DNA from: an uncultured Candidatus Saccharibacteria bacterium
GTDB taxonomy: Bacteria; Patescibacteriota; Saccharimonadia; Saccharimonadales; Saccharimonadaceae
DNA length: 56,190 bases
Assembly (NCBI GenBank): GCA_947367795.1
Contig: CANBER010000003.1
Coordinates: 1-56,190 of the forward strand
Reading direction: 5' to 3'
This document shows positions 15,785 through 25,500 of this stretch, one piece after another. Position 1 is the first letter of the stretch, and the number at the start of each line of letters is the position of its first letter. The notes under the pieces are model-generated. The model saw nothing but the letters and a program-made list of their open reading frames with translations, was not told where the DNA came from and did not search any database. Both the position numbers and the translations under genes were made by a program.

Positions 15785-16182
15785 TTAGGACTCGAAACGG
15801 TTGCGGATGCTAGTTAGTTTTTCTCCATTGTAGAGCCAAAAATTTCCGCCCTGATAAGCTTCAGACTGGGTGGCGGTACCGAGATTGCGTTTAATTATCG
15901 CTACGGCTTTAGATAGAGTGCATCGTGTACCATCGTCTAAGATAGACGATTCTGATCATCGATCGTATGAGCTTTAATATTAGGATTTTGAATGAAGGTT
16001 AATTCTGAACCAACTGATATGCTCAACATGGCGAAAATCAATCTCGTTGCTTTTGGAGTGTAGGACAGATACTGATTATGCGGGGTGACTGTTTTAGGGG
16101 TAATTGTGACTGAACTTGTAGACAAGTTGCTTTCTCCGTTAGTGTTCGTGTCGGCGATTACAATCTCGGCATCATCTAACAT
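15785..16182 (-). pseudogene. RAMA/DUF4357-like partner of the T5orf172 protein, frameshifted
   Basis: The ATG at 16182 overlaps the stop of the upstream nuclease gene (TAATG), and 81 codons follow, ending in NIKAHTIDDQNRLS and a stop. A neighbouring frame continues without delay with LDDGTRCTLSKAVAIIK, FWLYNGEKLTSIRNRFES and a stop at 15785-15787. Joined by a single shift near 15950, the pieces make a domain (SVGSELTF, then W-YNGEKL-IR) that resembles RAMA or DUF4357 domains of restriction-associated proteins. Sequencing error or real decay cannot be told apart here. Confidence 0.6.
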
Positions 16183-16478
16183 TAGCGCACATCTTGAAAA
16201 ATTCGTAGCGCAGTCTCTGGGGTGACGTTGAAAAATTCGCGCCCTTTGCGAATGCGCATGCTGGGGTTCACAATGTCGATGAGTCTGTGAATTTGACGCT
16301 CAGCTTCATTGTACTTGTCAGTCTTCATGACGGCATAGACCTCAAACGGCAGCGGTACCGCTGTATTATCGAGCTCATTTGAACGAACGTCAACCGGACG
16401 AGAGCTTTTGCCGATCTTTACCCAGTTGTCCCTGAAACTAGGATTAGTAAGAATATATAGCCACTCATTATCGTTCAT
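16182..16478 (-). CDS. T5orf172/MUG113-type GIY-YIG nuclease domain protein
   Basis: This 98-residue protein is a compact T5orf172 domain: WLYILTNPSF, VKIGKS, the SNELDNTAVPLPFEVY segment, an E.QIH helix and RKGREFFNVTPE. These domains occur in phage proteins and in restriction or defence contexts. The start at 16478 (MNDNEW) is preferred over the TTG at 16505; there is no clear SD. The downstream RAMA-like frame is coupled by a TAATG overlap, so the pair may once have formed one functional unit. It lies just right of attR. Confidence 0.8.
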   Translation of the reverse strand: MNDNEWLYILTNPSFRDNWVKIGKSSRPVDVRSNELDNTAVPLPFEVYAVMKTDKYNEAERQIHRLIDIVNPSMRIRKGREFFNVTPETALRIFQDVR

Positions 16479-16622
16479 AATATATCTTATTCGTCGAAAT
16501 GTCAAAAATGATTAGAGGCTCAGTTCCCATGAGCATGCGAGAGTCCTTAGAGGTAGTGGATATAATTGGCAGGAAAAATTTTGAGAAGAACTTCGCTACC
16601 TCGACCAGCACTCTAAACAGGG

Positions 16623-16775
16623 TTAGAATTTGGATTTGATCTTGGCAACTTGTTTTTTGGCGCCTTTCTTGAGTTTGGCGGCCTCTTTTTCGGTCTTACT
16701 GAGACCCTTTTTGAGATTTTTTCCGACCGTTTTGAGGTCTTTTTCGAGCTTCTTTTTGGTGGTATTCAGCGTCAT
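16623..16775 (-). CDS. 50-residue lysine-rich basic protein
   Basis: The frame encodes MTLNTTKKKLEKDLKT and ends KKQVAKIKSKF. About one third of the residues are lysine, with an amphipathic helical pattern and no membrane segment. AGGGA lies ten bases before the ATG. The composition suggests a nucleic-acid-binding or histone-like small protein, but no family is recognised. It stands alone between two unrelated genes. Its coding nature rests on composition, start and spacing only. Confidence 0.55.
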   Translation of the reverse strand: MTLNTTKKKLEKDLKTVGKNLKKGLSKTEKEAAKLKKGAKKQVAKIKSKF

Positions 16776-16942
16776 GCTTAATTCCCTGTTTAGCTTATGC
16801 TTATATTGTATTATAAAATTAAGAGGCCTACCGTAAAAATCTCTGAGTTTGCGAGATCTCTATTGACTTTTTGGCTAATGTGTGATAATATAGTAGTGGA
16901 GGATTGTTTTTGCATGTCTAAAATTAAAAGGAGGTGGAGAAA

Positions 16943-17782
16943 ATGCATACAATCTTTGATCTTTGCAGTACGAAAAGTACCGGCAAGTCTACGATCAGGA
17001 GCAGAAGGAGGGGAAAGAAAATGTTGACTTACTTATTGGCACTGAATGCGCTGACGTTTTGCGTGGCGCGGTATGGTTTCTGGGAGCACCAGGGTAAAGT
17101 CGGGGCCGTACTCGAGGTAATAAAACCGGCAGGCGAGAGCGGGATCATGAATTACTACGTAGCGGGGTGCGTAAACCAGCCGAAAGCGGCGTTTGAGTTT
17201 ATGGTAAATGACCTGGAAGGTGGCGTGACCTACGTGAACTACGTAAATCGGGGATGCGACATGAAAATGATCGCGGAGCAGGTGATCGCCGATGCGCGCG
17301 AACACGGGTATAAAGCGAGAGTGATCGGAATCTCCATTGGAGATTACGTCTCGCGCTGGGCCGAGCACGAGATTGGTGCGGAGACGATCGCGATCAATCC
17401 GGAACCGGATGCAAGCCTATTGCAGCCTTGGGCAAGATATGCTTCGGTGGCCGGAGGCGCGGTTGCTAAGCTTGGTGCAGTGGCTTGTGGCTGGGCGAGT
17501 TTGATACCGTTTTATCCTTCAGTAGGCGGAAAACACTCGCTGTCGTTTATCGCAGATCAGTTTTACGGGATCGGCACAGCAAACGATGCTCCGCACAGCA
17601 CCGAACGAACGCTGGGCGTGATCAATAGCGATGAGGATCAGTTCCTGGACAATGTCGAGATTGAAAGATATTTCGAAGGCGTTCCGGTAGAATACGCTGA
17701 ATCAGATCATGGCAATACAGTGGACAAAGCTCCGGCATATATTGAGGCATGGTCGGCACTGCGTGCTGTGATTGGACTTTAA
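16943..17782 (+). CDS. Alpha/beta-hydrolase-like protein
   Basis: This protein of about 279 residues contains VIGISIGDYVSRWA, where the nucleophile elbow of an alpha/beta hydrolase is expected (GxSxG degenerate to GISIG). Its late ESDHGNTVD could supply a histidine. The overall order (NYYVAGCVNQ, then elbow, INPEPD, then D-H) fits an alpha/beta hydrolase without a clear substrate. Start choice is open: 16943 has AAAGGAGG upstream, and 17021 (MLTYLLALNALTF) has AGAAGGAGGGG. The peptide between the two is low-complexity and basic. Terminator 17789-17815 follows. Confidence 0.6.
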   Translation: MHTIFDLCSTKSTGKSTIRSRRRGKKMLTYLLALNALTFCVARYGFWEHQGKVGAVLEVIKPAGESGIMNYYVAGCVNQPKAAFEFMVNDLEGGVTYVNYVNRGCDMKMIAEQVIADAREHGYKARVIGISIGDYVSRWAEHEIGAETIAINPEPDASLLQPWARYASVAGGAVAKLGAVACGWASLIPFYPSVGGKHSLSFIADQFYGIGTANDAPHSTERTLGVINSDEDQFLDNVEIERYFEGVPVEYAESDHGNTVDKAPAYIEAWSALRAVIGL

Positions 17783-17788
17783 GAAAAC

Positions 17789-17815
17789 GGCTCCGCTACG
17801 GCGGAGCTATTTTTT
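17789..17815 (+). terminator. Terminator of the hydrolase-like gene
   Basis: GGCTCCGC and GCGGAGCT form an 8-bp stem with loop TACG, followed by ATTTTTTG. Confidence 0.85.
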
Positions 17816-17850
17816 GCGCTTTGGAAAATTAAGTAATAGGGAAATAGTGC

Positions 17851-17856
17851 TATAAT
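17851..17856 (+). promoter_or_regulatory. Extended -10 box, leaderless start of NUDIX gene
   Basis: TGCTATAAT is followed by six bases (AGGTGC) and the ATG at 17863. No good -35 box is present, consistent with an extended -10 promoter. Confidence 0.65.
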
Positions 17857-17862
17857 AGGTGC

Positions 17863-18438
17863 ATGCGGAAATATCTACCTCCGACGATGAAGCAAATTCC
17901 GGTCGAAGCTAAATGTAAATTTAGGGGCGAAATTTTTGACGTTTATCAATGGCCGCAAAAGATGTTCGATGGAACGACAAAAACATTTGAGATGTTGAAA
18001 CGGGACGATACGGTGACAACAGTGGCGGTAAAAAATGATAAAGTAGTAATAACTTATCAAACACAGCCTGGTCAGGACTGGTTTTATGATCTCCCGGGGG
18101 GTAGGCACGATAATCCACAGGAAGATGAATTAATGGCGGCGCAGCGCGAGCTGAAAGAAGAGACGGGAATGGTCTTTAAAAATTGGAAACTTGTGGAAGC
18201 TAAACAGCTGTTTTTGAAAATTGACTGGGTCGTGTATACGTTTGTGGCAATGGATTTTGTAGAGGAGGGCGAGCAAGAATTGGATGCTGGAGAAAAGATA
18301 GAGGTATTGGAGCTGACACTGGATGAATTACGCGAATATGCGAAAAAACCAAATGCTAAGCATATTTTGCCAAACTTTTTGAAAAAAGTGAGTTGTTTGG
18401 AAGAACTGCGAGAGTTGCCCGCGCTATACAAATATTAG
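17863..18438 (+). CDS. NUDIX hydrolase
   Basis: This 191-residue protein has a NUDIX box: GGRHDNPQEDELMAAQRELK followed by EETGM, with a slightly longer spacing than the standard form, plus the REL..EE core. NUDIX enzymes hydrolyse nucleoside diphosphates linked to another group; the layout (LPGG at the box start, following WKLV) resembles ADP-sugar pyrophosphatases. The start at 17863 is supported by the leaderless promoter. It is convergent with the ribonuclease Y gene, with only nine bases between the stops. Confidence 0.88.
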   Translation: MRKYLPPTMKQIPVEAKCKFRGEIFDVYQWPQKMFDGTTKTFEMLKRDDTVTTVAVKNDKVVITYQTQPGQDWFYDLPGGRHDNPQEDELMAAQRELKEETGMVFKNWKLVEAKQLFLKIDWVVYTFVAMDFVEEGEQELDAGEKIEVLELTLDELREYAKKPNAKHILPNFLKKVSCLEELRELPALYKY

Positions 18439-18447
18439 TTGGCGGTC

Positions 18448-19965
18448 TTATTTGGCGTATTCGATAGCGCGAGTTTCGCGGATAACATTGACTTTGATAA
18501 CACCCGGATAGGACATAGTGGCTTCGATCTTGTTGGCAATGTCACGGGCCAACTTGAGTGCGGAAAGATCGTCGATCTGTTTGGGCTCGACAATGACGCG
18601 AATTTCGCGCCCAGCAGAAATGGCATAGGCCTTATCGATACCCGGGAAACTGGTGGCAATGTTTTCGAGATCACGCATGCGCTCGGCAAAGTTCTCAGCG
18701 GAAATATTGCGCGCGCCAGGACGGGCAGCACTGAGGGAATCGACGATTTTGACGATGATAGCCTCTGGTGTTGTGGGCTCAATATCGTCGTGATGTGCAG
18801 CCATAGCATGGACCACAGCGTCGGGCATGCCATATTTTTTGGCAAGCTCGGCGCCGATCTCGGCGTGCTTGCCTTCGATTTTGTGAGTGACAGCCTTGCC
18901 AATATCGTGTAGGAGCGTGGCAGTTTTGGCGACGCGTTTATTAGCGCCGATTTCTTCAGCGATCATCCCTGCAATATGTGCCATTTCGACAGAGTGCAGG
19001 AGAACGTTTTGACCGTAACTAGTGCGGAATTTAAGTTCGCCAAGTAGGTGAGTCAGTTCACGCGGGATACCCACAACTCCCACTTCACGGGCAGCATCTT
19101 CACCAGCGCGGACGACTTCTTTTTCGATTTCACGTTCGGCCTTAGCAACTGCATCCTCAATAGAGCTTGGGTTAATACGGCCATCTTTCATCAAACGTTC
19201 GAGGGCATAGCGAGCAACCTGGCGGCGGATAGGATCAAAGCTAGATAGCACTACCATACCAGGAGTATCATCCACCATAATATCTACGCCAGTGGCACGT
19301 TGCAGCGCCTGGATATTACGCCCTTCCTTGCCAATAATGCGACCTTTCATGTCGTCATCTGGAAGCTTCAAGGCGGTAACCGTACGGTCGGCCGTAACTT
19401 CGGAAGACATACGCTCCATGGCTGAGAGGAGAATCGCCTGAGCGGCCTCGTCGACTTCGTGTTTGATCTCTTTTTGCTCTTTAGCAACTAATCCGGCAAG
19501 ATCTTGTTTAATATCGCGCTCGGTCATTTGCATGAGTTTTTCCCGAGCATCAGCCTTAGATAAACCCGCGATTTTTTCGAGTTTTTCTTGCTGCCGATTA
19601 CGAATATCGCGTACCTCATTTTTGAGATCGTCGAGTTCCTTTTCTTGACGAGCGAGGCGTTCAGTTTTTTGCTCGAGCTGATCGAGTTTATTATCTAGGT
19701 TATTCTCACGTTCGGTGAGGCGAGTTTCGGTATTCTTCCACTCGCGACGGCGCTCAGACTCCTCCTGCTGGGCCTTGGCTGCCATATCCGCAGCATCAGT
19801 TTTGGCTTTGAGGACGATGTCAGATGCCTCGTTTTTGGCCCTACGGACAAGATCATCGGCTTTGTTTTTGCCGCCGTTTTCGTTCTTTTTATTGTAAGCA
19901 AAAAGTCCACCCGCACCGGCTATAGCGCCGAGCACGAGAGCAATGATTACTCCTACTACGTTCAT
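18448..19965 (-). CDS. rny: Ribonuclease Y
   Basis: This 505-residue membrane-anchored endoribonuclease starts mRNA decay. It has an N-terminal transmembrane helix (VVGVIIALVLGAIAGAGGLFA), a long coiled coil to about residue 200, a KH domain with GRIIGKEGRNIQ, and an HD domain with LLHDIGKA. Length and order match the family (about 520). AAAGGTG precedes the ATG. An extended -10 box (TGCTATAAT) lies about 90 bases upstream, giving a leader of about 85 bases. Confidence 0.97.
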   Translation of the reverse strand: MNVVGVIIALVLGAIAGAGGLFAYNKKNENGGKNKADDLVRRAKNEASDIVLKAKTDAADMAAKAQQEESERRREWKNTETRLTERENNLDNKLDQLEQKTERLARQEKELDDLKNEVRDIRNRQQEKLEKIAGLSKADAREKLMQMTERDIKQDLAGLVAKEQKEIKHEVDEAAQAILLSAMERMSSEVTADRTVTALKLPDDDMKGRIIGKEGRNIQALQRATGVDIMVDDTPGMVVLSSFDPIRRQVARYALERLMKDGRINPSSIEDAVAKAEREIEKEVVRAGEDAAREVGVVGIPRELTHLLGELKFRTSYGQNVLLHSVEMAHIAGMIAEEIGANKRVAKTATLLHDIGKAVTHKIEGKHAEIGAELAKKYGMPDAVVHAMAAHHDDIEPTTPEAIIVKIVDSLSAARPGARNISAENFAERMRDLENIATSFPGIDKAYAISAGREIRVIVEPKQIDDLSALKLARDIANKIEATMSYPGVIKVNVIRETRAIEYAK

Positions 19966-20085
19966 TACGCACCTTTCTAATTGTAACTATTGTGTCGACA
20001 TTTTCCGTATGCCGACGGGTCAACAAATATATATAAATTAATAATTTTCCATGTTAATTATAGCATAGTTTGGATGACTTGGAAA

Positions 20086-20421
20086 TTATTTTTTCGGCGC
20101 GGAGATATTGGCAGGGCGACCATAATCTGGGATGATGATTCGATGCTTTACGCCATGATGGTCGTACAAGGGGATTTGAAGCTGATCGGCAAGCGTATTA
20201 ACTATAGCAGCGCCAATACGTAAACCTGTAAATGAGCCTGGGCCGCTGAAAAACGTAATTTCGGTAATATCCTGCCAATCAGCATGGTTTTCTTGGAGTT
20301 TGTCACGAATAAAGCTAAAGATCTTTTCGGCTAGGTCCTTTTGACCGTGACGCATATACTCGTGGTCGTTAATACGCAAAACACAGGTATCAGTAGAGGT
20401 ATCGAGATATATTTTAAGCAT
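20086..20421 (-). CDS. tsaB: TsaB-like tRNA threonylcarbamoyladenosine protein, short form
   Basis: The protein keeps the N-terminal ASKHA half of TsaB: YLDTST at the start and the hallmark FFSGPGSFTGLRIGAA. TsaB scaffolds TsaD and TsaE for t6A modification of ANN-decoding tRNAs. At 111 residues it is about half the usual length (around 220) and lacks the second half. The gene overlaps tsaE by eight bases, which supports the assignment. Confidence 0.88.
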   Translation of the reverse strand: MLKIYLDTSTDTCVLRINDHEYMRHGQKDLAEKIFSFIRDKLQENHADWQDITEITFFSGPGSFTGLRIGAAIVNTLADQLQIPLYDHHGVKHRIIIPDYGRPANISAPKK

Positions 20422-20836
20422 GCTGGTCTCCTTGAGCTAGCGCGACGGTGCGAGTATCGTTATCATTAAGCGTAAAAATGATACGTAAATGGTCGGGGGG
20501 CAAAAGATCCGCAACGCTAGACCCCCATTCAATGACCGTGATAACTTGCGAGTCAGACAGATCTTCGGCTAGCTCGGATGATATAAGGCCAGGATCATCC
20601 AAGCGGTAGAAGTCATAATGGCTTAATTCCCCATTGGGATACTGGTAGCGTTTGTTAATAGTGAAACTCGGGCTAGTGATAGGCTCTTTGATACCTAATC
20701 CGAGCGCAAGCCCCCGAGTAAAGGTAGTCTTGCCTGTGCCCACATCACCTACTAGCTCAATGAGAGCAGGTGTGCGGAGGTCCCGAGCAAGGGATTGGCC
20801 AAAATTTAGCATTTCTAATTCTGAAGAAATGATCAT
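20414..20836 (-). CDS. tsaE: TsaE, t6A biosynthesis ATPase
   Basis: This 140-residue P-loop protein carries Walker A GDVGTGKTTFTRGL and the family motifs TSPSFTI and HYDFYRLDD, then IEWG. It drives the ATP-dependent cycle of the TsaBDE complex that makes t6A37 in tRNA. Its length is normal. An extended -10 box (20843-20848) lies six bases before the ATG, so the mRNA is probably leaderless. It forms an operon with the downstream tsaB. Confidence 0.95.
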   Translation of the reverse strand: MIISSELEMLNFGQSLARDLRTPALIELVGDVGTGKTTFTRGLALGLGIKEPITSPSFTINKRYQYPNGELSHYDFYRLDDPGLISSELAEDLSDSQVITVIEWGSSVADLLPPDHLRIIFTLNDNDTRTVALAQGDQHA

Positions 20837-20842
20837 GCTACA

Positions 20843-20848
20843 ATTATA
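20843..20848 (-). promoter_or_regulatory. Extended -10 box, leaderless start of tsaE
   Basis: On the minus strand TGCTATAAT is followed by TGTAGC and the ATG at 20836. Confidence 0.65.
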
Positions 20849-20879
20849 GCATATTTTGGATTAAAAGTCGATGTAATGT

Positions 20880-22409
20880 TTAGCCGTCCGGCTCGAGCTC
20901 CACCTGACGAGAGGGAACTTTTGTGCACTTGACTTTGAGATGGCCTAAGATGAGAAATACAAGGGTCGGCAAATAGATCAAGAAGATCATGGGACTACCT
21001 GAAGGTAGCTCGACAATGAACATCTTCCAGGTGCTGAGAAAGTTGACAAACCAAATATGAAAGTCGAGGAGATAAGTCGCGATCTGAGCAAAGAAACCAG
21101 CGACTATAGGAAGGGAGCTGGAAGCTCCGGTCAAGAATACTAACAACATCGCGTAGGGCAAAGTAGGAAGAATCACTAAATTACCAATAAATGCCAAAAA
21201 AGAAAAAGTACCAAAATTATAAACCAGGATCGGAGTGCAAATAATGCTCGTAGCAAAACTAGTGAGCAACATACCAGCAAGCCAAGGAGGCTTCTTACCG
21301 CCGTAAAGCAGTCGACGTAACAGTGGATCAACCAGCAGGAGCGCAAAGAAAGAGGCGAAAGAGAGTTGCCATCCGAGATTAAGGAAGTTAACCGGGGCAA
21401 CTAAAAGCGTGAGGGCCGCGACGAGACTGAGGAGACGCATAGGAGTAAACTTACGGCCGACATATCCCACACCAAGAGATAACGTAGTAACTAACGCGGC
21501 ACGAGTCATAGACGGTGTAAATCCGACAATCATGACGAAGCCGGCGACCATGAGGAACGCAGAGAGAATGCCGGCGCAGCGAGAAATCTTACCAAATAGT
21601 TTCCGAGCGGTGCCGGTGAGAATACCAAGATGTGCACCGGAAGCAACTACGACATGTGTCATACCGACAGCGCGCAAAGCGTCGGAAAAAGCTTCTGAAA
21701 GTCCGGATTTCTGTCCCATGAGATAACCCAGACCCAAATCAGCTGCTGGACTGGAGATAAAGCGGTGGACAAGTGCGGCAAACCAGTGCTTGAGGCGTGC
21801 AAAAATGTCGCCATTTTCCGAGCGTTCAATAGCTTGCAGAGTCGGACGGTACATCGAGGCAGAGAAGATACCGAAACCAGCTCCAATTTGACCAACCAGC
21901 GTAATAGTATCTGAACGTTCAAGGCTAGCCTTAGGAGTAGGCATAGTAACATAAATGGTGCCAGAAACTGAGGTAAATAACGAGTTTTCCACAGGGTTTT
22001 CCACAAGTTCGTCGCGAGGAAGATAGATGTATAAATTATTTATACGAAGTTTAGTTTGACCCGCATTAGCCTCGGGATCATCACTAATATTCCCTCGCAG
22101 AATGACAGTAGAACCAGAAAGCGCGGATAACTGCTGCTGACCCATCAGCTCGGGTGTGACACGAAAATTACCAATCAGAAGTCCGGCAAGAAAAGCAAGG
22201 AGCAGATTTAGTATCGTGGAATAATGAAGCGCAAATAAGAACAAGGTGGCTGCAACAATAAGCCAAAGCCAATGATAAGCCCATTGTAGCTTAAAGGTTA
22301 AGCTAAAAATAATACCGCTGATAATTCCCCAGATTAAAGCGTAAAAACACCAAGAGTGGTGCAGAGTTTGCCGCAGGATGCTGAATAAGGATGGGGTTGA
22401 AAATCGCAT
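20880..22409 (-). CDS. comEC: ComEC/Rec2-family DNA uptake channel
   Basis: This 509-residue polytopic membrane protein has an N-terminal pair of helices, an OB-like region with ILRGNISDDPEAN, and the competence domain (about residues 240-480) with HVVVASGAHLGILTG and FTPSMTRAALVT. ComEC moves single-stranded DNA across the membrane. There is no C-terminal beta-lactamase-like domain, unlike the long form in Bacillus. Start 22409 is favoured because TTGCCG, 18 bases, TATACT ends six bases upstream. A tandem TTTTCCACA pair (21985-22005) lies in frame and encodes VENPVENS. Confidence 0.9.
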   Translation of the reverse strand: MRFSTPSLFSILRQTLHHSWCFYALIWGIISGIIFSLTFKLQWAYHWLWLIVAATLFLFALHYSTILNLLLAFLAGLLIGNFRVTPELMGQQQLSALSGSTVILRGNISDDPEANAGQTKLRINNLYIYLPRDELVENPVENSLFTSVSGTIYVTMPTPKASLERSDTITLVGQIGAGFGIFSASMYRPTLQAIERSENGDIFARLKHWFAALVHRFISSPAADLGLGYLMGQKSGLSEAFSDALRAVGMTHVVVASGAHLGILTGTARKLFGKISRCAGILSAFLMVAGFVMIVGFTPSMTRAALVTTLSLGVGYVGRKFTPMRLLSLVAALTLLVAPVNFLNLGWQLSFASFFALLLVDPLLRRLLYGGKKPPWLAGMLLTSFATSIICTPILVYNFGTFSFLAFIGNLVILPTLPYAMLLVFLTGASSSLPIVAGFFAQIATYLLDFHIWFVNFLSTWKMFIVELPSGSPMIFLIYLPTLVFLILGHLKVKCTKVPSRQVELEPDG

Positions 22410-22503
22410 GTCGGGAGTATAACAAAATTGAGACAAAACCGGCAAGCATAAGCATGTATTAGAGCAAAAAGATTAAATTCGTGGGTGAAGTGGGCGATTT
22501 TTG

Positions 22504-25500
22504 TCAAGCACTAGCGTGATATTTGTGATCGTACTTATGCTTGACACGTGTTTTAGCAGCAAGACGACTCTTGCGGTAAGTTGCGAGTCCAGCATAAGCG
22601 CCGGCCATCATACTCATTAGGAGGTTTGGGGTCACAGCCGGATCAAGTGGTGCCGAAGTAACAGAATTAGAAGATAAAGACATCACTTCGGAAGAAGAGA
22701 GAGCTGTCGTGCCAGGTTGACTTGCAGGAGCAGTTGGCGCAGAAGATAAAAAGCTACTAGACAGCGCATTCGAGAGAGGGGCGGATGGTTCCAGAGCTAA
22801 GAGGGCGAGATTCAGATCAAAAACTAGGTCGTCGATAGTAGATTGGGTGGCTTTGGGATTTCTGAGCAGGGATTTGGCGCGTTCAAGCCCACTCAGGACC
22901 TTAGCATAACTATCTGTAGTATAATCATCCGGGGTGAGCGTAGAAATATCTGCTACCACCTCCCGCAGGTCAGACCAGTTGAGAGCAATTGGAGGTGCGA
23001 CTGAAGAAGCAGGAGGATTGAGCGATGCGCTAGGGGAGGAAGCTTGGCTGGGAGCAGAAGCCTGGGGCTGAAGGGTAGGAGTGGGAACTATAGCTGACCC
23101 TTTGAGGCCTGTAGTCGTATGATTAATCTCATCCATGATATGAAGAATATCGCTCAAGACGAGATTGGGCTTAACAAGTAGAGCATTAGCCTTAGCGATA
23201 GCGACTTGAAGTTCACCGAATTGCTCGGCGGATTCAGGATTATAATCCTGAACAGCTAGATCACGCACGGCGTCGAGCATAGAACGTAGGTTATTTTTGG
23301 CTTCTTCTAGTGCGGCGATTTCTGGGTAATTGGATTTTTTGACGAGGTTGTGGTAGACCATTTTGACATTATCAAAAGTCGAATGTAGTAGCTCGAGACT
23401 GAGATTGGGACGATCAAGCAGGAGGTTACCGGCATGAGTGGCAGCATTGGCCAAGATCGCGTAGCTACTTGCAGTATATTCGTCGGGGTCTAGCGCGCTA
23501 ATAGCATTGAGGAGGTGGCGTAGAGATTGTTCGGCGGTTTTAAACTCTTGATTATCGTAGCGCACCAACTGGCTGATGCGTTGATCTTCAGTGGATGCAG
23601 GAAGGATAGGCTCGGAAAGGAGCGTGGTCGCCAGTAATTCCATGGCGCCATCGATAAATGGGCCAGACTCGCGCTCAGGATCTGGAAGGAGCGCCTCATC
23701 AGAAGTTTCTGCAAGCTGTAGCATTTGGACAACTGCCAGACTGCTAGCTAGGGTGAGAGTATCAGGATCGACAGGCTCGGCATTTTCATCGAGACTGGAG
23801 CTGTAATTTGAGAGTGTGTCTGAGCTAAGCTCGGAAGCATAGTCAACAAGTTCCGTGGTATCAGGAGCAGGTTCAAGGGCAGATTCGGCAACAGGCGGAA
23901 TCGCTGACGGAGTAGACGAGGTGGGCGCAACAAGTGGAGGAGGTGGAGGTGGTGGAGCTGCCGCATCAACCGCGGCCGAGATCGACGAAGTGAGTAGCTG
24001 ATCAACGGTTTCTTCCATGTCGGTCTCACGCGATTCGAGAAGATCAATATTAATTTCAATATCAAGTAGGGCTGAATAGAGTGACTCGAGGGTGGGATTC
24101 TCCGTATCAAGGAGAGCAGAAGCGGTTTTTTGGACAGTAACTACCTCACCGTAGCTATAGTCTGAGTAGTCATGCGGATCAATAGCCTCAACGGAAGCCA
24201 CCGCACTAGCCAGCTCGGTGCGCAGCTCGTCGCCAAGGAGGCGAATATTTTCGACGGCGCGTTCGAGAGACTGAGAGACCGAGGTTAACTTGTCAAGATC
24301 ATTGGAGCTACGGAGGGCCTTTTTGGCAATGGTTTTGGCACGTTTGGCATTAATAATAAGCTTAGTGAGACGAGGTTGCCAATCGCCTAATTCCCCACTG
24401 ACATATTTTCCAGTAATATAATATTCGGACTTTTCGAGCAAGATACCGAGATCAATGCGAGCATTAGCTACTAGAGTAGCTTCGTCGATGACGATTTCCT
24501 GCTCGGTATCATCAATAACATTGTAGACGCCGTGCTCGCGACGTTTTTCGAGATGGCGACTGGACGCCAGATACGCGGTAACATCGGCATTGTAGAGACC
24601 ACCGAGGACCTTAGTATTGGCTGATTCAGCAGAACGAGGTGCGACACCATAGAAAACGCCGAGACGCCCCATAAAGTTCCCTGCTTCCAAAGTAAGACTT
24701 TGATGATCTGGAGTGGAGCGAGGATGATGTTCGGCCACAACATAGCTTTGAATGCTGGTATAATCACCCCCGCTGACAGTGATTTCGGTAGTCAGTCCGG
24801 GAAGCGGAGACTCGATCTGGAAGACGGCTCCAGTTTGGATTTGATCAGTCCATGAGGCGGGATCGGTCATTACACCAGTGGTAATAATTTGAGTATTGTC
24901 AAGCCGGATGAGCCCAGATTTCACACTGAGGCCGACGGCACCAGTGATTTTCGCCGCGCCAATACGCCAAAGACCAAAACCAGCAGCATATAATGCGACA
25001 CCCTCATTTTCGTCGACGGTAATATTGGCAGTGTCGGCAATTTTGATAACAGGAGAATTTTCTCCAGAACCGATAATATGACTATTAATACAAATACCAT
25101 CGCGCGCGATAATAGTACCACGAAAGTCAATGGTCACACCGTAGGCGGCGTTGAAATTGGGCGTAATAAAGATGCCATAAAAGTGGGGCGCATAGAGGCG
25201 TACATCGCGATCGACGGTGAGCGTGGCATAGTTGGAATTATCAGCGGTGGTAGCGCCATGTATACGAATGGCTGCAGCACCAGCGCCGTAGGCGACAATT
25301 CCCCCTTGGCCAGTAAGCGCAAGGTGGCCATATTTGAGGTCAATAACGCGGATTTCCGGCTGGACAGAGGTAATTTTAAAACCGCCCAGATCGAGTGTGA
25401 GGTCACGATTGACTGCGAGACTGGTGACAGTGACGACGTCATTTTGGAGGAGAATGTGGGAGATTTCGGGATTCCTTAGAGCTGCGAGCAGTTCCTCCTC

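Noticed and set aside
18439-18912. 157-residue plus-strand frame after the NUDIX gene
   Set aside because: It is antisense to rny.
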